NCBI GenBank assembly: GCA_964549525.1
Contig: CAZJUR010000004.1
Location: 5,056-69,055, forward strand
Length of the DNA: 64,000 bases
Source: CAZJUR01 sp964549525
GTDB taxonomy: Bacteria; Patescibacteriota; Saccharimonadia; Saccharimonadales; Saccharimonadaceae
Direction of reading: 5' to 3'
Under the pieces are notes generated by a model. It was given only the letters and a program-made list of their open reading frames with translations, ran no database searches and was not told the origin of the DNA. This document shows, in pieces, positions 51,158-59,916 of the stretch (position 1 is its first letter; each line of letters begins with the position of its first letter). Position numbers and translations under genes: made by a program.

Positions 51158-51732
51158 GTAAGACAGCTACTGTATCAAATGCCCCGCGGTTAAAAGCGGC
51201 GTATACTTCGGTGATTCAGCCTGAGCTTGTTTCTGAGCTACAACTTGCGAATAAACACCAAGCTCCTATGCTAGAGAAAATTATTGTCAGTTCTGGAATA
51301 GGAAAGCACAAAGATGATAAACGATTTCATGAGGTTGTGACAAACACCTTAACGAAAATTACCGGCCAAAAACCTGTTGATAGAATGGCTAAAAAATCAA
51401 TCGCTGGCTTCAAAATTCGTGCTGGTATGAATCGAGTTGGAGTGAGTGTTACACTTCGAGGCGCTCGTATGTACGAATTTCTTGACCGATTAATTAACGT
51501 CGCGCTACCACGAGTAAGAGATTTTCATGGCGTGAAGCAAAAAGGATTTGATCGACAAGGTAACTACAGTCTCGGCATTGTGGAGCAGTCTATTTTCCCA
51601 GAGCTTGGTTTTGAAGATACCCAGATTCTGCATGGTCTTCAAGTAACGTTTGTTATGAAAACTGCTCACCAGAGCCATAGCCGAGCATTATTAGAAAAAT
51701 TTGGTATACCATTTGAGAAAGGAGGCAAATAG
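51154..51732 (+). CDS. rplE: Large ribosomal subunit protein uL5
   Basis: 50S central protuberance protein binding 5S rRNA, 192 aa. [72 protein letters not shown] and [30 protein letters not shown] are diagnostic. The N-terminus is slightly extended. Confidence 0.97.
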   Translation: MSKTATVSNAPRLKAAYTSVIQPELVSELQLANKHQAPMLEKIIVSSGIGKHKDDKRFHEVVTNTLTKITGQKPVDRMAKKSIAGFKIRAGMNRVGVSVTLRGARMYEFLDRLINVALPRVRDFHGVKQKGFDRQGNYSLGIVEQSIFPELGFEDTQILHGLQVTFVMKTAHQSHSRALLEKFGIPFEKGGK

Positions 51733-51733
51733 T

Positions 51734-52003
51734 ATGGCACGTAAATCAAACATTGCCCGTGATAAAAAAAGAAGTAATATGATAAAAAAACACGCCCAAA
51801 AGCGTGCACTATTGAAAGCCGCCGGTGATCAAGAAGGACTCGCCAAACTCCCGCGAAATAGCAGCCCGACACGTCAAAAAAATCGAGATGTATTAACTGG
51901 TCGTCCTCGAGCTTATATGCGACGATTTGGTGTTAGTCGTATTAGTTTCCGTGAATTAGCAGCCAAAGGTGAAATTCCAGGCGTTGTAAAGAGTAGTTGG
52001 TAG
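51734..52003 (+). CDS. rpsN: Small ribosomal subunit protein uS14, Cys-free long form
   Basis: 30S head protein, 89 aa from ATG 51734 (GGAGG upstream; the frame running into rplE is not used). [71 protein letters not shown] match the long, zinc-independent form. The usual CxxC pairs are absent. Confidence 0.97.
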   Translation: MARKSNIARDKKRSNMIKKHAQKRALLKAAGDQEGLAKLPRNSSPTRQKNRDVLTGRPRAYMRRFGVSRISFRELAAKGEIPGVVKSSW

Positions 52004-52021
52004 GAAGGAGAAGGATACTAT

Positions 52022-52423
52022 ATGTCATTACAATCTACAGACCCTATAGCCGATCTTCTGACGCGAATTCGTAACGCTATCATGGTGGGCAAACGGGAAG
52101 TTCGTGTTCCTACCAGTAAATTAAAGTTGGTTATTGCAAAGCAACTTGTTAAAAATGGCTACATCGATAATGTCGTTGAAGAAAAAGCCATACCACGTGG
52201 AGAATTAGTTATTACTATCAACGACACTGGCAGTAATGCGCGCATAAATAAGATTACTCGTATTTCAAAACCCGGTCGTCGAGTATATGTCGGCTGTGCA
52301 GATATCCCGCGTGTGAAAAGCGGACGAGGTATTGTCCTTGTTAGCACCTCCAAAGGTGTTATGAATGATTCAGAAGCACGAAAAGCTCGATTGGGCGGCG
52401 AAGTTTTATTAACGGTATATTAG
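52022..52423 (+). CDS. rpsH: Small ribosomal subunit protein uS8
   Basis: 30S assembly protein, 133 aa; in E. coli the translational repressor of the spc operon. DPIADLLTRIRNAIMVGKREVRVPTSKLKLVIAKQLVKNGYI and the C-terminal RGIVLVSTSKGVMNDSEARKARLGGEVLLTVY are diagnostic. A good GGAG Shine-Dalgarno sequence lies in the 18-bp gap. Confidence 0.98.
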   Translation: MSLQSTDPIADLLTRIRNAIMVGKREVRVPTSKLKLVIAKQLVKNGYIDNVVEEKAIPRGELVITINDTGSNARINKITRISKPGRRVYVGCADIPRVKSGRGIVLVSTSKGVMNDSEARKARLGGEVLLTVY

Positions 52424-52444
52424 AAAGTTGAAAGGATATAAAAG

Positions 52445-52978
52445 ATGAGTCGAATCGGAAAACTGCCAGTAGAAATACCTGCTGGTGTGACAATTACGGT
52501 CGATGATACTAGCATTATCGTCAAAGGACCAAAGGGAGAGCTCCAAACTGCTCTACTACCTCATGTAGCAGTGAGTACCAAAGATACAGAACTGCTCGTC
52601 ACTCGTAATAGTGATGAAAAAATAGCTCGAGCACAGCATGGACTGATGCGAGCACTTATTTTTAATATGGTTACGGGGGTTACAAAAGGGTTTGAAAAGA
52701 AACTAGAAGTAAATGGAGTTGGCTTTCGCGTCAATGGCGGTGGTCAAAATCTTGAATTAGCGCTTGGTCTTTCTCATCCTGTTACCTACCAAGCTCCTGA
52801 AGGTATCACCCTAACTATTGATAAAATGAATATTACTGTGAGCGGTATCGATAAGCAACAAGTTGGACAAGTTGCGGCAGAAATTCGGGCTCTCAAAAAA
52901 CCTGAACCGTATAAAGGCAAAGGCATTAAATATGCAGATGAAGTGATTATCCGAAAAGCAGGAAAGGCAGGTAAGTAG
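52445..52978 (+). CDS. rplF: Large ribosomal subunit protein uL6
   Basis: 50S protein near the GTPase centre, 177 aa. MSRIGKLPVEIPAGVTITVDD, the duplicated L6 fold, and C-terminal IRALKKPEPYKGKGIKYADEVIIRKAGKAGK match. Full length. Confidence 0.98.
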   Translation: MSRIGKLPVEIPAGVTITVDDTSIIVKGPKGELQTALLPHVAVSTKDTELLVTRNSDEKIARAQHGLMRALIFNMVTGVTKGFEKKLEVNGVGFRVNGGGQNLELALGLSHPVTYQAPEGITLTIDKMNITVSGIDKQQVGQVAAEIRALKKPEPYKGKGIKYADEVIIRKAGKAGK

Positions 52979-52981
52979 ATT

Positions 52982-53335
52982 ATGAGTAGATTACATAAAA
53001 AAATAGCTTCACATCTCTTACGAAAAAAACGCGTTCGTGCAAAAGTTGTGGGTACAGCTGATCGTCCACGAGTGAGTATCTCAATCAGTAATACGCATAT
53101 AAGCGCACAAGTAATCGACGATACCACGCACAAGACTATATTGGCTGCAACCACTGTCGGCCAAAAATTAAAAGGCAGTATGACTGAAAAGGCAGCACAA
53201 ATAGGCAAGACACTTGGTGCAAATATGAAGAAAGCCAAAGTCAAACAAGTAGTTATTGATAGAAATGGACGTCGCTACGCAGGAAGATTGAAAGCATTTA
53301 CAGATGCATTACGAAATGAAGGAGTTGAGGTCTAA
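52982..53335 (+). CDS. rplR: Large ribosomal subunit protein uL18
   Basis: 5S rRNA-binding protein, 117 aa. RKKRVRAKVVGTADRPRVSISISNTHISAQVIDD, TEKAAQIGKTLGANMKKAKVKQVVIDRNGRRYAGRLKAFTDALRNEGVEV are family features. Two codons separate it from rpsE. Confidence 0.97.
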   Translation: MSRLHKKIASHLLRKKRVRAKVVGTADRPRVSISISNTHISAQVIDDTTHKTILAATTVGQKLKGSMTEKAAQIGKTLGANMKKAKVKQVVIDRNGRRYAGRLKAFTDALRNEGVEV

Positions 53336-53336
53336 T

Positions 53337-53894
53337 ATGGCAGATAAAACCACACAATCAAAACCAGCTCAAGCGAAGTCTGATCGTTCAGCGCCAGAGG
53401 CTACGCCATTTAAGGAGCAAGTCATTAACATTGATCGAGTTTCTCGCGTCGTAAAAGGTGGTCGTCGTTTTCGATTTAAGGCACTCGTTGTCGTAGGCGA
53501 TGGTAAGGAAAAAGTTGGTGTTGGTGTTTCTAAAGGTGGTGATGTTCAGACTGCAATCGCTAAAGCGACAGATGTAGCCAAGAAAAGTATGATCACTATA
53601 CCTATTCGTCATTCAACGATTCCTCATGAAGAAGAGCGTAAAGTTGCCGGTGCCCATGTTCTCATCAAACCAGCCGCACCAGGTACAGGTATTATTGCTG
53701 GTGGTGTAGTGCGACAAGTCATTGGCGTTACAGGTATTCGTAATCTCCTTTCTAAATCACTTGGTTCCACAAACAAAGTCAACATTGCATATGCAACGAT
53801 TGACGCCCTCAAGGCACTGGTGCCAAATGAACAATGGCTCACATCTCAAAATAAGTCACCGAAAAAAGTAGGAACGAAAAAGGAGGCTTCATAG
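53337..53894 (+). CDS. rpsE: Small ribosomal subunit protein uS5
   Basis: 30S decoding-fidelity protein, 185 aa from ATG 53337. FKEQVINIDRVSRVVKGGRRFRFKALVVVGDGKEKVGVGVSKGGDVQTAI and GTGIIAGGVVRQVIGVTGIRNLLSKSLGSTNKVNIAYATIDAL are diagnostic. Both termini have lysine-rich additions. rpmD (L30), which normally follows, is absent: rplO starts 2 nt after the stop. Confidence 0.98.
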   Translation: MADKTTQSKPAQAKSDRSAPEATPFKEQVINIDRVSRVVKGGRRFRFKALVVVGDGKEKVGVGVSKGGDVQTAIAKATDVAKKSMITIPIRHSTIPHEEERKVAGAHVLIKPAAPGTGIIAGGVVRQVIGVTGIRNLLSKSLGSTNKVNIAYATIDALKALVPNEQWLTSQNKSPKKVGTKKEAS

Positions 53895-53895
53895 T

Positions 53896-54372
53896 ATGAC
53901 AAAATATCATGAGCTACAGATAACCGCCAAAAAGTCGAAAAAACGTGTCGGACGTGGTATCTCGGCAGGTCAGGGAAAGACAGCTGGACGAGGTACAAAA
54001 GGGCAGAAATCACGAACTGGTAAAAAGATCGGCCATACGTTTATGGGCGGACAGGGTGCGCTCGTGCAACGAATTCCAAAAGCAAAAGGTTTTAAATCTT
54101 TACGAGCTCCTGCGCAAGTTGTATATACTGGAATGCTAAATGACTTCAAAGGCACATCTGTTGATAATACTTCTTTATTTGAAGCAGGACTCATCGCCTC
54201 TCCTCATCATACAGTTAAGATCATAACCAAAGGTGAGTTATCTAAAAAATTAAATATTAAAGTTCAGGCTGCTTCTGAGTCAGCTCAAGCTATGATCAAA
54301 AAAGCTGGTGGTACTTTTACGAAAATTGCGGTACCATTAAAACAATCGACAAAATCGCGTGATACAAAATAA
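53896..54372 (+). CDS. rplO: Large ribosomal subunit protein uL15
   Basis: 50S assembly protein, 158 aa. KKRVGRGISAGQGKTAGRGTKGQKSRTG (the glycine-rich N-terminal arm), MGGQGALVQRIPKAKGF and the C-terminal NIKVQAASESAQAMIKKAGGTF are typical. Confidence 0.97.
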   Translation: MTKYHELQITAKKSKKRVGRGISAGQGKTAGRGTKGQKSRTGKKIGHTFMGGQGALVQRIPKAKGFKSLRAPAQVVYTGMLNDFKGTSVDNTSLFEAGLIASPHHTVKIITKGELSKKLNIKVQAASESAQAMIKKAGGTFTKIAVPLKQSTKSRDTK

Positions 54373-54400
54373 TTAGTTGCAGAAATTTGAGGGGTAACAC

Positions 54401-55813
54401 ATGAATTGGCGAACAATTCTCACATCATTTAAAAATAAAGATATGCGAAACCGCTTTTTAGCAGTCCTTGCACTCGTGGTGGCATATCGCTTTTTAGCAC
54501 ATGTACCTATTCCACTCGCAGAGCCTACGCAGCTAAAAGACGTAATCGACAGCTTATTAGGAGGTAGTGATTTTGGTGGATTTCTCAATCTTATAAGCGG
54601 CGGTGCACTTGCAAGTTTTTCTATCGTACTGGTTGGACTAAGCCCCTACATTACCGCTTCGATTATCACCCAATTACTCACCAAAGTTATTCCGCGCCTC
54701 GAAGAACTGCACAAAGACGGTGAATCTGGACGGCGTAAAATTAACCAATGGACTCGTTTAGTGTCATTACCTCTAGCGGTTATACAATCTATCGCATTTA
54801 TCTTTATTCTACGTCAAACAGTTTTAGCTGGTAATACAGCGGTGTTAACATCTACAACGCCGTTTGAGTGGACTGTTGCGGTATTAGCTATGACTGCAGG
54901 AGCAATATTGCTCATGTGGATTGGCGAATTAATCACTGAAAAAGGCATCGGCAATGGTATTTCGTTGCTTATTTTTGCCGGTATCATCTCTCAATTGCCA
55001 CAAACGCTCGGTACAACAGTTCAATCTCTCGTTAAACCTGCTAATGAAGATGCCAAACTCAGTCTTTTTAACTACACGTTCCCTGTTGATGCTACTACTT
55101 TTTATGTCGCACTTGCGGCTGTTACTGCAAGTTTACTGGTACTCTATTGGTTGGTTAAAATCAATGAAGCCCAGCGGGTTATTACGGTGAACTATGCGAA
55201 GCGTGTACGTGGCAATAGCGCCTACGGCGGGGTGACGAGTATACTCCCTGTTAAGCTCATTACTGCCGGTGTGATACCGGTGATTTTTGCGGTTGCTTTT
55301 CTCGCCCTACCTGCTTTTATCGGGCAAGTACTAAAAGCAAGTAAAAACCCACAATATGCCGATCTCGCAAATAACCTCATAACCTGGTTTCAAACACCAA
55401 ATCCTGGTTCATTTACTGGCCAAGACATGAACGCCCTGGTCTATCCTATAGCGTATTTTGTTCTGGTTGTTTTATTCACTTATTTTTACACTGGAATTGT
55501 ATTTAATTCAGATGAAATCGCCGAAAATCTCCAGAAACAAGGTGGCTTTATCGCTCATGTGCGTCCTGGTCCGTCGACCGCAAAGTATCTCCGCAGAATC
55601 GTTAATCGACTAACTTTATTTGGATCAATCGCGCTGGGCTTAATCGCGATTCTTCCCTTTATTTTTGAATATATATTCGCGCAATTTGGTATTCAAGCAG
55701 CTAATTTAGCAATTGGTGGTACCGGTATTCTGATCGTAGTATCTGTAGCTCTCGAAGCCTTACGCCAAATCAATTCACGTGCCCTCATGGTCACATACGA
55801 TGAATACAAATAA
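54401..55813 (+). CDS. secY: Protein translocase subunit SecY
   Basis: Core of the Sec channel, 470 aa, ten membrane helices. It starts FKNKDMRNRFLAVLALVVAYRFLAHVPIP. The plug region is GGALASFSIVLVGLSPYITASIITQLL, cytoplasmic loops include RRKINQWTRL and NEAQRVITVNYAKR, and GGFIAHVRPGPSTAKYLRRIVNRLTLFGSI precedes the last helices. The alanine/glycine content is normal. adk and map, commonly next, are not in this window. Confidence 0.98.
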   Translation: MNWRTILTSFKNKDMRNRFLAVLALVVAYRFLAHVPIPLAEPTQLKDVIDSLLGGSDFGGFLNLISGGALASFSIVLVGLSPYITASIITQLLTKVIPRLEELHKDGESGRRKINQWTRLVSLPLAVIQSIAFIFILRQTVLAGNTAVLTSTTPFEWTVAVLAMTAGAILLMWIGELITEKGIGNGISLLIFAGIISQLPQTLGTTVQSLVKPANEDAKLSLFNYTFPVDATTFYVALAAVTASLLVLYWLVKINEAQRVITVNYAKRVRGNSAYGGVTSILPVKLITAGVIPVIFAVAFLALPAFIGQVLKASKNPQYADLANNLITWFQTPNPGSFTGQDMNALVYPIAYFVLVVLFTYFYTGIVFNSDEIAENLQKQGGFIAHVRPGPSTAKYLRRIVNRLTLFGSIALGLIAILPFIFEYIFAQFGIQAANLAIGGTGILIVVSVALEALRQINSRALMVTYDEYK

Positions 55814-55831
55814 AAAACTTTGCCAGAACTC

Positions 55832-55861
55832 TTTACAAACAGAGTGTGCCTAGTGTATAAT
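55832..55861 (+). promoter_or_regulatory. Internal promoter before infA
   Basis: TTTACA (55832-55837), 18-nt spacer, TATAAT (55856-55861). Start codon 16 nt downstream and no Shine-Dalgarno sequence, so the leader would be only about 9 nt. Confidence 0.65.
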
Positions 55862-55876
55862 CATAGATTGTAGTTT

Positions 55877-56119
55877 ATGACCGCACAAAAGGAAGTGATA
55901 AAACTCACCGGGAAGGTGCTTGAGGCGTTGCCAAATGCTCAGTTTAAGGTAGAGTTGGAAAACGGTCATACCATCATCGGACACATTTCGGGTAGAATGC
56001 GCAAACATTATATTCGTCTTGTAAACGGTGACAAAGTGGAAGTTGAGTTAACCCCATATGATCTCACAAAGGGCAGAATCACCTTTCGCTTAAAAGATCA
56101 ACCTAATCCAGAATCATAA
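55877..56119 (+). CDS. infA: Translation initiation factor IF-1
   Basis: Small OB-fold protein that occupies the 30S A site during initiation, 80 aa. [65 protein letters not shown] is the complete fold. It begins a second transcription unit with its own promoter. Confidence 0.98.
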   Translation: MTAQKEVIKLTGKVLEALPNAQFKVELENGHTIIGHISGRMRKHYIRLVNGDKVEVELTPYDLTKGRITFRLKDQPNPES

Positions 56120-56129
56120 AGGAGCATGG

Positions 56130-56246
56130 ATGAAAGTACGTGCAAGCGTCAAAAAAATTAGTCCGGATGACAAGTTAGTCCGCCGTAAAGGCCGTCTTCG
56201 TGTGATTAATAAGAAAAAGCCTAAAAATAAGCAGAGGCAAGGTTAG
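56130..56246 (+). CDS. rpmJ: Large ribosomal subunit protein bL36, Cys-free
   Basis: 38 aa, with an AAAGGAG motif upstream. The start [10 protein letters not shown] and the end KNKQRQG match L36. The family zinc ligands are replaced: the first two Cys positions read SPDD (ISPDDKL), the third is Asn (VINKKKP) and the His position is also lost. It sits 10 nt after infA and 2 nt before rpsM, the standard place. Confidence 0.95.
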   Translation: MKVRASVKKISPDDKLVRRKGRLRVINKKKPKNKQRQG

Positions 56247-56248
56247 TA

Positions 56249-56635
56249 ATGGCACGAATTGCAAACGTAACAATCCCTACAGAAAAACAAATTCAAATTA
56301 GTTTGACGTACATTTATGGTATTGGTCCTTACAATGCCAGCCAAATTCTTGATTCAGCAAAAATTGAGCCAACTAAGCGAGTAAAAGATCTCTCTGAAGC
56401 AGAATTAACAAAGCTCCGAAATGTTATAGATGCAAATTACACTGTCGAAGGCGATCTTCAGCGAATTGTGTCAAATAACGTTAAACGACTTAAGGATATC
56501 GGAACATACAGAGGAATTCGTCACAAAAATAGCCTGCCATCACGTGGACAACGTACACGTACAAATGCTCGCACTCGCAGGGGTCGTAAAGTAGCTGTTG
56601 GTGGTGCACAACCTAAGTCAGCGAGTAAGACATAA
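56249..56635 (+). CDS. rpsM: Small ribosomal subunit protein uS13
   Basis: 30S head protein contacting P-site tRNA and forming bridge B1, 128 aa. MARIANVTIPTEKQIQISLTYIYGIGPYNASQIL and YRGIRHKNSLPSRGQRTRTNARTRRG are diagnostic. Confidence 0.98.
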   Translation: MARIANVTIPTEKQIQISLTYIYGIGPYNASQILDSAKIEPTKRVKDLSEAELTKLRNVIDANYTVEGDLQRIVSNNVKRLKDIGTYRGIRHKNSLPSRGQRTRTNARTRRGRKVAVGGAQPKSASKT

Positions 56636-56644
56636 AGGATATAT

Positions 56645-57043
56645 ATGGCAGAAACAACGACTAAATCACCGACCAAAAAGAAGCAGAAACGATCTGTACC
56701 TTCAGGCCAGATGCATATTCAAGCAACTTTCAACAACACCATCATTACCTTTACAGATAAAAAGGGCAATGCTTTAACGTATAGCAGTGCTGGCGCATGT
56801 GGTTTTAGAGGAAGCAAAAAAGGCACAGCGTATGCTGCTCAAATCGCTGCAGAAAAAGCCGGTGAAGCTGCTAAAACTCAGTATAATGTATCTACTATAG
56901 ACGTTTTTGTAAAAGGTGTTGGACTAGGTAGAGATGCTGCTATTCGTGCCGTAACAAACCTAGAAATGGCTGTTAATAGTATTAAAGATGTGACGGGAAT
57001 TCCTCATGGGGGTACACGCCCACGAAAGCAGAGGAGAGGTTAA
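56645..57043 (+). CDS. rpsK: Small ribosomal subunit protein uS11
   Basis: 30S platform protein, 132 aa. GQMHIQATFNNTIITFTDKKGNALTYSSAGACGFRGSKKGTAYAAQIAAEKA and VTGIPHGGTRPRKQRRG are the family signatures. The N-terminus has a short lysine-rich tail. It abuts rpsD. Confidence 0.98.
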   Translation: MAETTTKSPTKKKQKRSVPSGQMHIQATFNNTIITFTDKKGNALTYSSAGACGFRGSKKGTAYAAQIAAEKAGEAAKTQYNVSTIDVFVKGVGLGRDAAIRAVTNLEMAVNSIKDVTGIPHGGTRPRKQRRG

Positions 57044-57661
57044 ATGGCACGAGATCGCAGTCCTATCGTCAAACAATCACGCCGTGAAGGCTATGCCTTA
57101 CACCCAAAGGCTCATAAAATTATGGTCAAGAAAAGTACGCCTCCTGGTCAGCATGGTCGTTCTCGACAGACTAAACCGAGTTTATATGCTATCCAACTAC
57201 GAGAGAAGCAAAAGGTGCGTCGCCTATACGGATTACTTGAAAAACAATTTGCTCGCCTCATGAAAGAAGCTGATAGATCACGAGGCCAATCTGGTGAGTT
57301 ATTACTTCAATTACTTGAGCGTCGGTTGGATAACACAATATATCGTGCGGGATTTGCAACTAGTCGCCGAGCAGCTCGTCAATTAGTGACACATGGCCAC
57401 TTTATGCTTAACGGAAAACGCGTAGATATTCCTTCAATCCGTGTCAAAGTTGGCGACGAAATATCACTGCGCAGTAAAAGTGCCCAAAACGAGTATTTCA
57501 AGAATGTAGATGAAGTATACAAGAATTCTGTCCAAAGTCCTCTCAGCTGGCTGAAAAGCGATCAAAAGAAAGTTTCAATCAAGATTACCGGTATTCCGAC
57601 TCGCGATGAGGCTGAAGATGATATTAATGAACAATTAATTGTTGAGTATTACTCACGATAA
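57044..57661 (+). CDS. rpsD: Small ribosomal subunit protein uS4, Cys-free
   Basis: Primary 16S rRNA-binding protein, 205 aa; in E. coli the alpha-operon repressor. KSTPPGQHGRSRQTKPSLYAIQLREKQKVRRLYGLLEKQF, then the S4 RNA-binding domain LLQLLERRLDNTIYRAGFATSRRAARQLVTHGHFMLNGKRVDIPS. The N-terminus lacks the zinc-binding cysteines seen in many S4 proteins. Confidence 0.98.
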   Translation: MARDRSPIVKQSRREGYALHPKAHKIMVKKSTPPGQHGRSRQTKPSLYAIQLREKQKVRRLYGLLEKQFARLMKEADRSRGQSGELLLQLLERRLDNTIYRAGFATSRRAARQLVTHGHFMLNGKRVDIPSIRVKVGDEISLRSKSAQNEYFKNVDEVYKNSVQSPLSWLKSDQKKVSIKITGIPTRDEAEDDINEQLIVEYYSR

Positions 57662-57685
57662 GACTTTAAAAGAAGGAGAAACACC

Positions 57686-58609
57686 GTGTCAAAAGTCATC
57701 CACAACCCCACATTATCAAATATTAAATCTCATGGCGATGCAAATGCGACATTTACCATTGAGCCGCTTCACAGAGGCTATGGAACTACGCTTGGCAATA
57801 GCTTGCGTCGCGTGCTGCTTTCTTCGATCGAAGGCGCATCTATTACCGCATTTAAGGTAGATGGCGCTACACACGAGTTTACGACACTTCCAGGCATCAA
57901 AGAAGATGTGGTAGATATAATGCTAAACTTGAAAAACATTCACTTCAAAAACATCGGTGATGAGCCAGTAGAATTCACTCTTTCAAAAAAAGGTGCGGGG
58001 CTTGTTAAGGCGAGCGACATTAAAACAACTGGCGATAGCGAAGTCGTTAACCCCGATGCGGTTATCGCTACTATCGATGATCCGAAAGCTTCGCTTTCTA
58101 TGAGATTAGTTGTAGAGGCAGGTAGAGGCTATCGAACCATTGAAGAGGCGGGTGAAAAACGATTGCATAGCGATATGATCGCTCTCGATGCAATTTTTAG
58201 CCCTGTCCGACGTGTTCGATATACTGTTGAGCCAACTCGTGTTGGACAAATGACCGATCTTGATAAACTTCAGCTAACCGTTGAAACAGATGGCTCATTG
58301 ACACCACAAGACGCATTCGAAGAAGCATCTGCTATATTGATCAACCAATACACTGCGCTTGCTGGCAGTACTCGCGTTGAAGCATCTGATATTTTCAATC
58401 AGAATGATCTAGGAGATGGCAGTGATCTCAATACACCTATCGAAGATCTCAATCTTAGTGCTCGTACAGCAAATGCGCTCATAAATAATGACATTCGCAC
58501 TGTGCAAGATCTGGTCAGTCTCAGTGATCTTGATCTCAAGGAGCTTAAAGGCTTTGGTAGTCGTGCTCTTGACGAAGTAAAGGAAAAACTCGCGGAGTTG
58601 GAGCTCTAA
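57686..58609 (+). CDS. rpoA: RNA polymerase alpha subunit
   Basis: Assembly platform of RNA polymerase, 307 aa. The N-terminal domain has FTIEPLHRGYGTTLGNSLRRVLLSSIEGASITAFKVDGATHEFTTLPGIKEDV. The C-terminal helix-hairpin-helix domain (DLNLSARTANALINNDIRTVQDLVSLSDLDLKELKGFGSRALDEVKEKL) can contact UP elements and activators. A GAAGGAG Shine-Dalgarno sequence is present. Confidence 0.98.
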   Translation: MSKVIHNPTLSNIKSHGDANATFTIEPLHRGYGTTLGNSLRRVLLSSIEGASITAFKVDGATHEFTTLPGIKEDVVDIMLNLKNIHFKNIGDEPVEFTLSKKGAGLVKASDIKTTGDSEVVNPDAVIATIDDPKASLSMRLVVEAGRGYRTIEEAGEKRLHSDMIALDAIFSPVRRVRYTVEPTRVGQMTDLDKLQLTVETDGSLTPQDAFEEASAILINQYTALAGSTRVEASDIFNQNDLGDGSDLNTPIEDLNLSARTANALINNDIRTVQDLVSLSDLDLKELKGFGSRALDEVKEKLAELEL

Positions 58610-58611
58610 AA

Positions 58612-59079
58612 ATGCATCGTCACGGCTATAAAGGAAGAAAGTTTGGACGCGAGCGAGATCAGCGAGCTGCACTTTTAAAGGGTCTTGTCTCAAGCTTGAT
58701 TGAGTATGGAAAGATCGAAACAACACTTCCTAAAGCAAAAGAGATCGTACCTATTATTGAGAAACTCATTACAACTGCCAAAAAAGGTGATTTGGCTGCC
58801 CGACGTAAAGTGATTGCATCAGTTTCCACTCAAGCTATTGCCTTTCGCTTATTCGACGTGATAGCACCTCAGTTAACTAAACGCACAAGTGGTCATATTC
58901 GTGTTACAAAAAGCAGACTCCGCGTAGGTGACAATGCACAAATGGCGATTGTAGAATTTGTTGATGAGATTAAAGATACCGAAAAACCAGCCGAGAAACC
59001 TCAGGCAACCGCAAAAAAACCTGTTAAAAAGGTAGCGCCCCAGACACCACCAAAGAAAGCAAAGGTAAAGGCAGCATAA
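58612..59079 (+). CDS. rplQ: Large ribosomal subunit protein bL17
   Basis: 50S protein near the tunnel exit, 155 aa. MHRHGYKGRKFGRERDQRAALLKGLVSSLIEYGKIETTLPKAKE and YTRLR-like HIRVTKSRLRVGDNAQMAIVEFVD match. A ~35-residue tail rich in Lys, Pro and Ala (KPVKKVAPQTPPKKAKVKAA) is extra. Confidence 0.97.
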   Translation: MHRHGYKGRKFGRERDQRAALLKGLVSSLIEYGKIETTLPKAKEIVPIIEKLITTAKKGDLAARRKVIASVSTQAIAFRLFDVIAPQLTKRTSGHIRVTKSRLRVGDNAQMAIVEFVDEIKDTEKPAEKPQATAKKPVKKVAPQTPPKKAKVKAA

Positions 59080-59513
59080 TGCAAAAAACATTTTCTCAAA
59101 AATCAAGTGACACTACACACTCATGGTATCTGATAGACGCTTCCGATGCCCCACTCGGCCGTCTTGCTGTGGTAATTGCCAAATATTTAGTCGGCAAACA
59201 TAAACCAACGTATACGCCTCATATTGATGCTGGCGACTATGTGGTGGTTATTAATGCGAAAAATGCCGTTGTTACGGGTAATAAAGAAACCGCTAAAACA
59301 TACTATCGACACACTGGCTATCCGGGCGGTATTAAAGCTACGAACTTGATGCAAATGCGTGAAAAAAATCCTGAAAAAGTCATATTCCAAGCAGTTAAAG
59401 GCATGATCCCTCGTAATAAGCTAGCCGCCGAACGACTCAAAAGATTGCGAATTTTCGCAGGTAATGAACATACCCATACACCACAATCACCAAAGAAAGT
59501 TGAGGTACAATAA
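59079..59513 (+). CDS. rplM: Large ribosomal subunit protein uL13
   Basis: 50S assembly-initiating protein, 144 aa. WYLIDASDAPLGRLAVVIAKYLVGKHKPTYTPHIDAGDYVVVINAKNAVVTG, YRHTGYPGGIK and VKGMIPRNKLAAERLKRLRIFAGNEHTHTPQ are diagnostic. Starts in the rplQ stop. Confidence 0.98.
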   Translation: MQKTFSQKSSDTTHSWYLIDASDAPLGRLAVVIAKYLVGKHKPTYTPHIDAGDYVVVINAKNAVVTGNKETAKTYYRHTGYPGGIKATNLMQMREKNPEKVIFQAVKGMIPRNKLAAERLKRLRIFAGNEHTHTPQSPKKVEVQ

Positions 59514-59915
59514 ATGTCAGCTAAAAATACATACTTCTATGGACTTGGTCGCCGCAAATCAGCTACTGCACGTGCACGGTTGTTTAAAGGCAAAGGATTA
59601 ATCACGATCAACCATAAATCAGCCGAAGAATATTTTGACGGCAATACTAATCTTGTGGCTAAATTGACTGATCCACTCGCTCTTGTTGGTCTTCAGAAAG
59701 AATATGATGTATCGGTTTTAGTCAGCGGCGGCGGCTTGAATGGACAAGTGGATGCTATCCGTTTGGCTATCTCAAAAGCAATCAGTACCCTCAATGAAGA
59801 TCTCAGAAGTACGCTTAAAAAGGCTAGTCTCCTCAAGCGCGATCCTCGCGAGAAAGAGCGCAAAAAATACGGACTGAGATCCGCTCGTAAAAAAGAACAA
59901 TTCTCAAAGCGTTAA
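59514..59915 (+). CDS. rpsI: Small ribosomal subunit protein uS9
   Basis: 30S head protein whose C-terminal Lys-Arg tail touches P-site tRNA, 133 aa. YFYGLGRRKSATARARLFKGKGLITINHKSAEEYF and LKRDPREKERKKYGLRSARKKEQFSKR (ending in Lys-Arg) match. Last gene of the ribosomal run; the convergent glycosidase begins 1 nt later, so no terminator space remains. Confidence 0.98.
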   Translation: MSAKNTYFYGLGRRKSATARARLFKGKGLITINHKSAEEYFDGNTNLVAKLTDPLALVGLQKEYDVSVLVSGGGLNGQVDAIRLAISKAISTLNEDLRSTLKKASLLKRDPREKERKKYGLRSARKKEQFSKR

Positions 59916-59916
59916 T

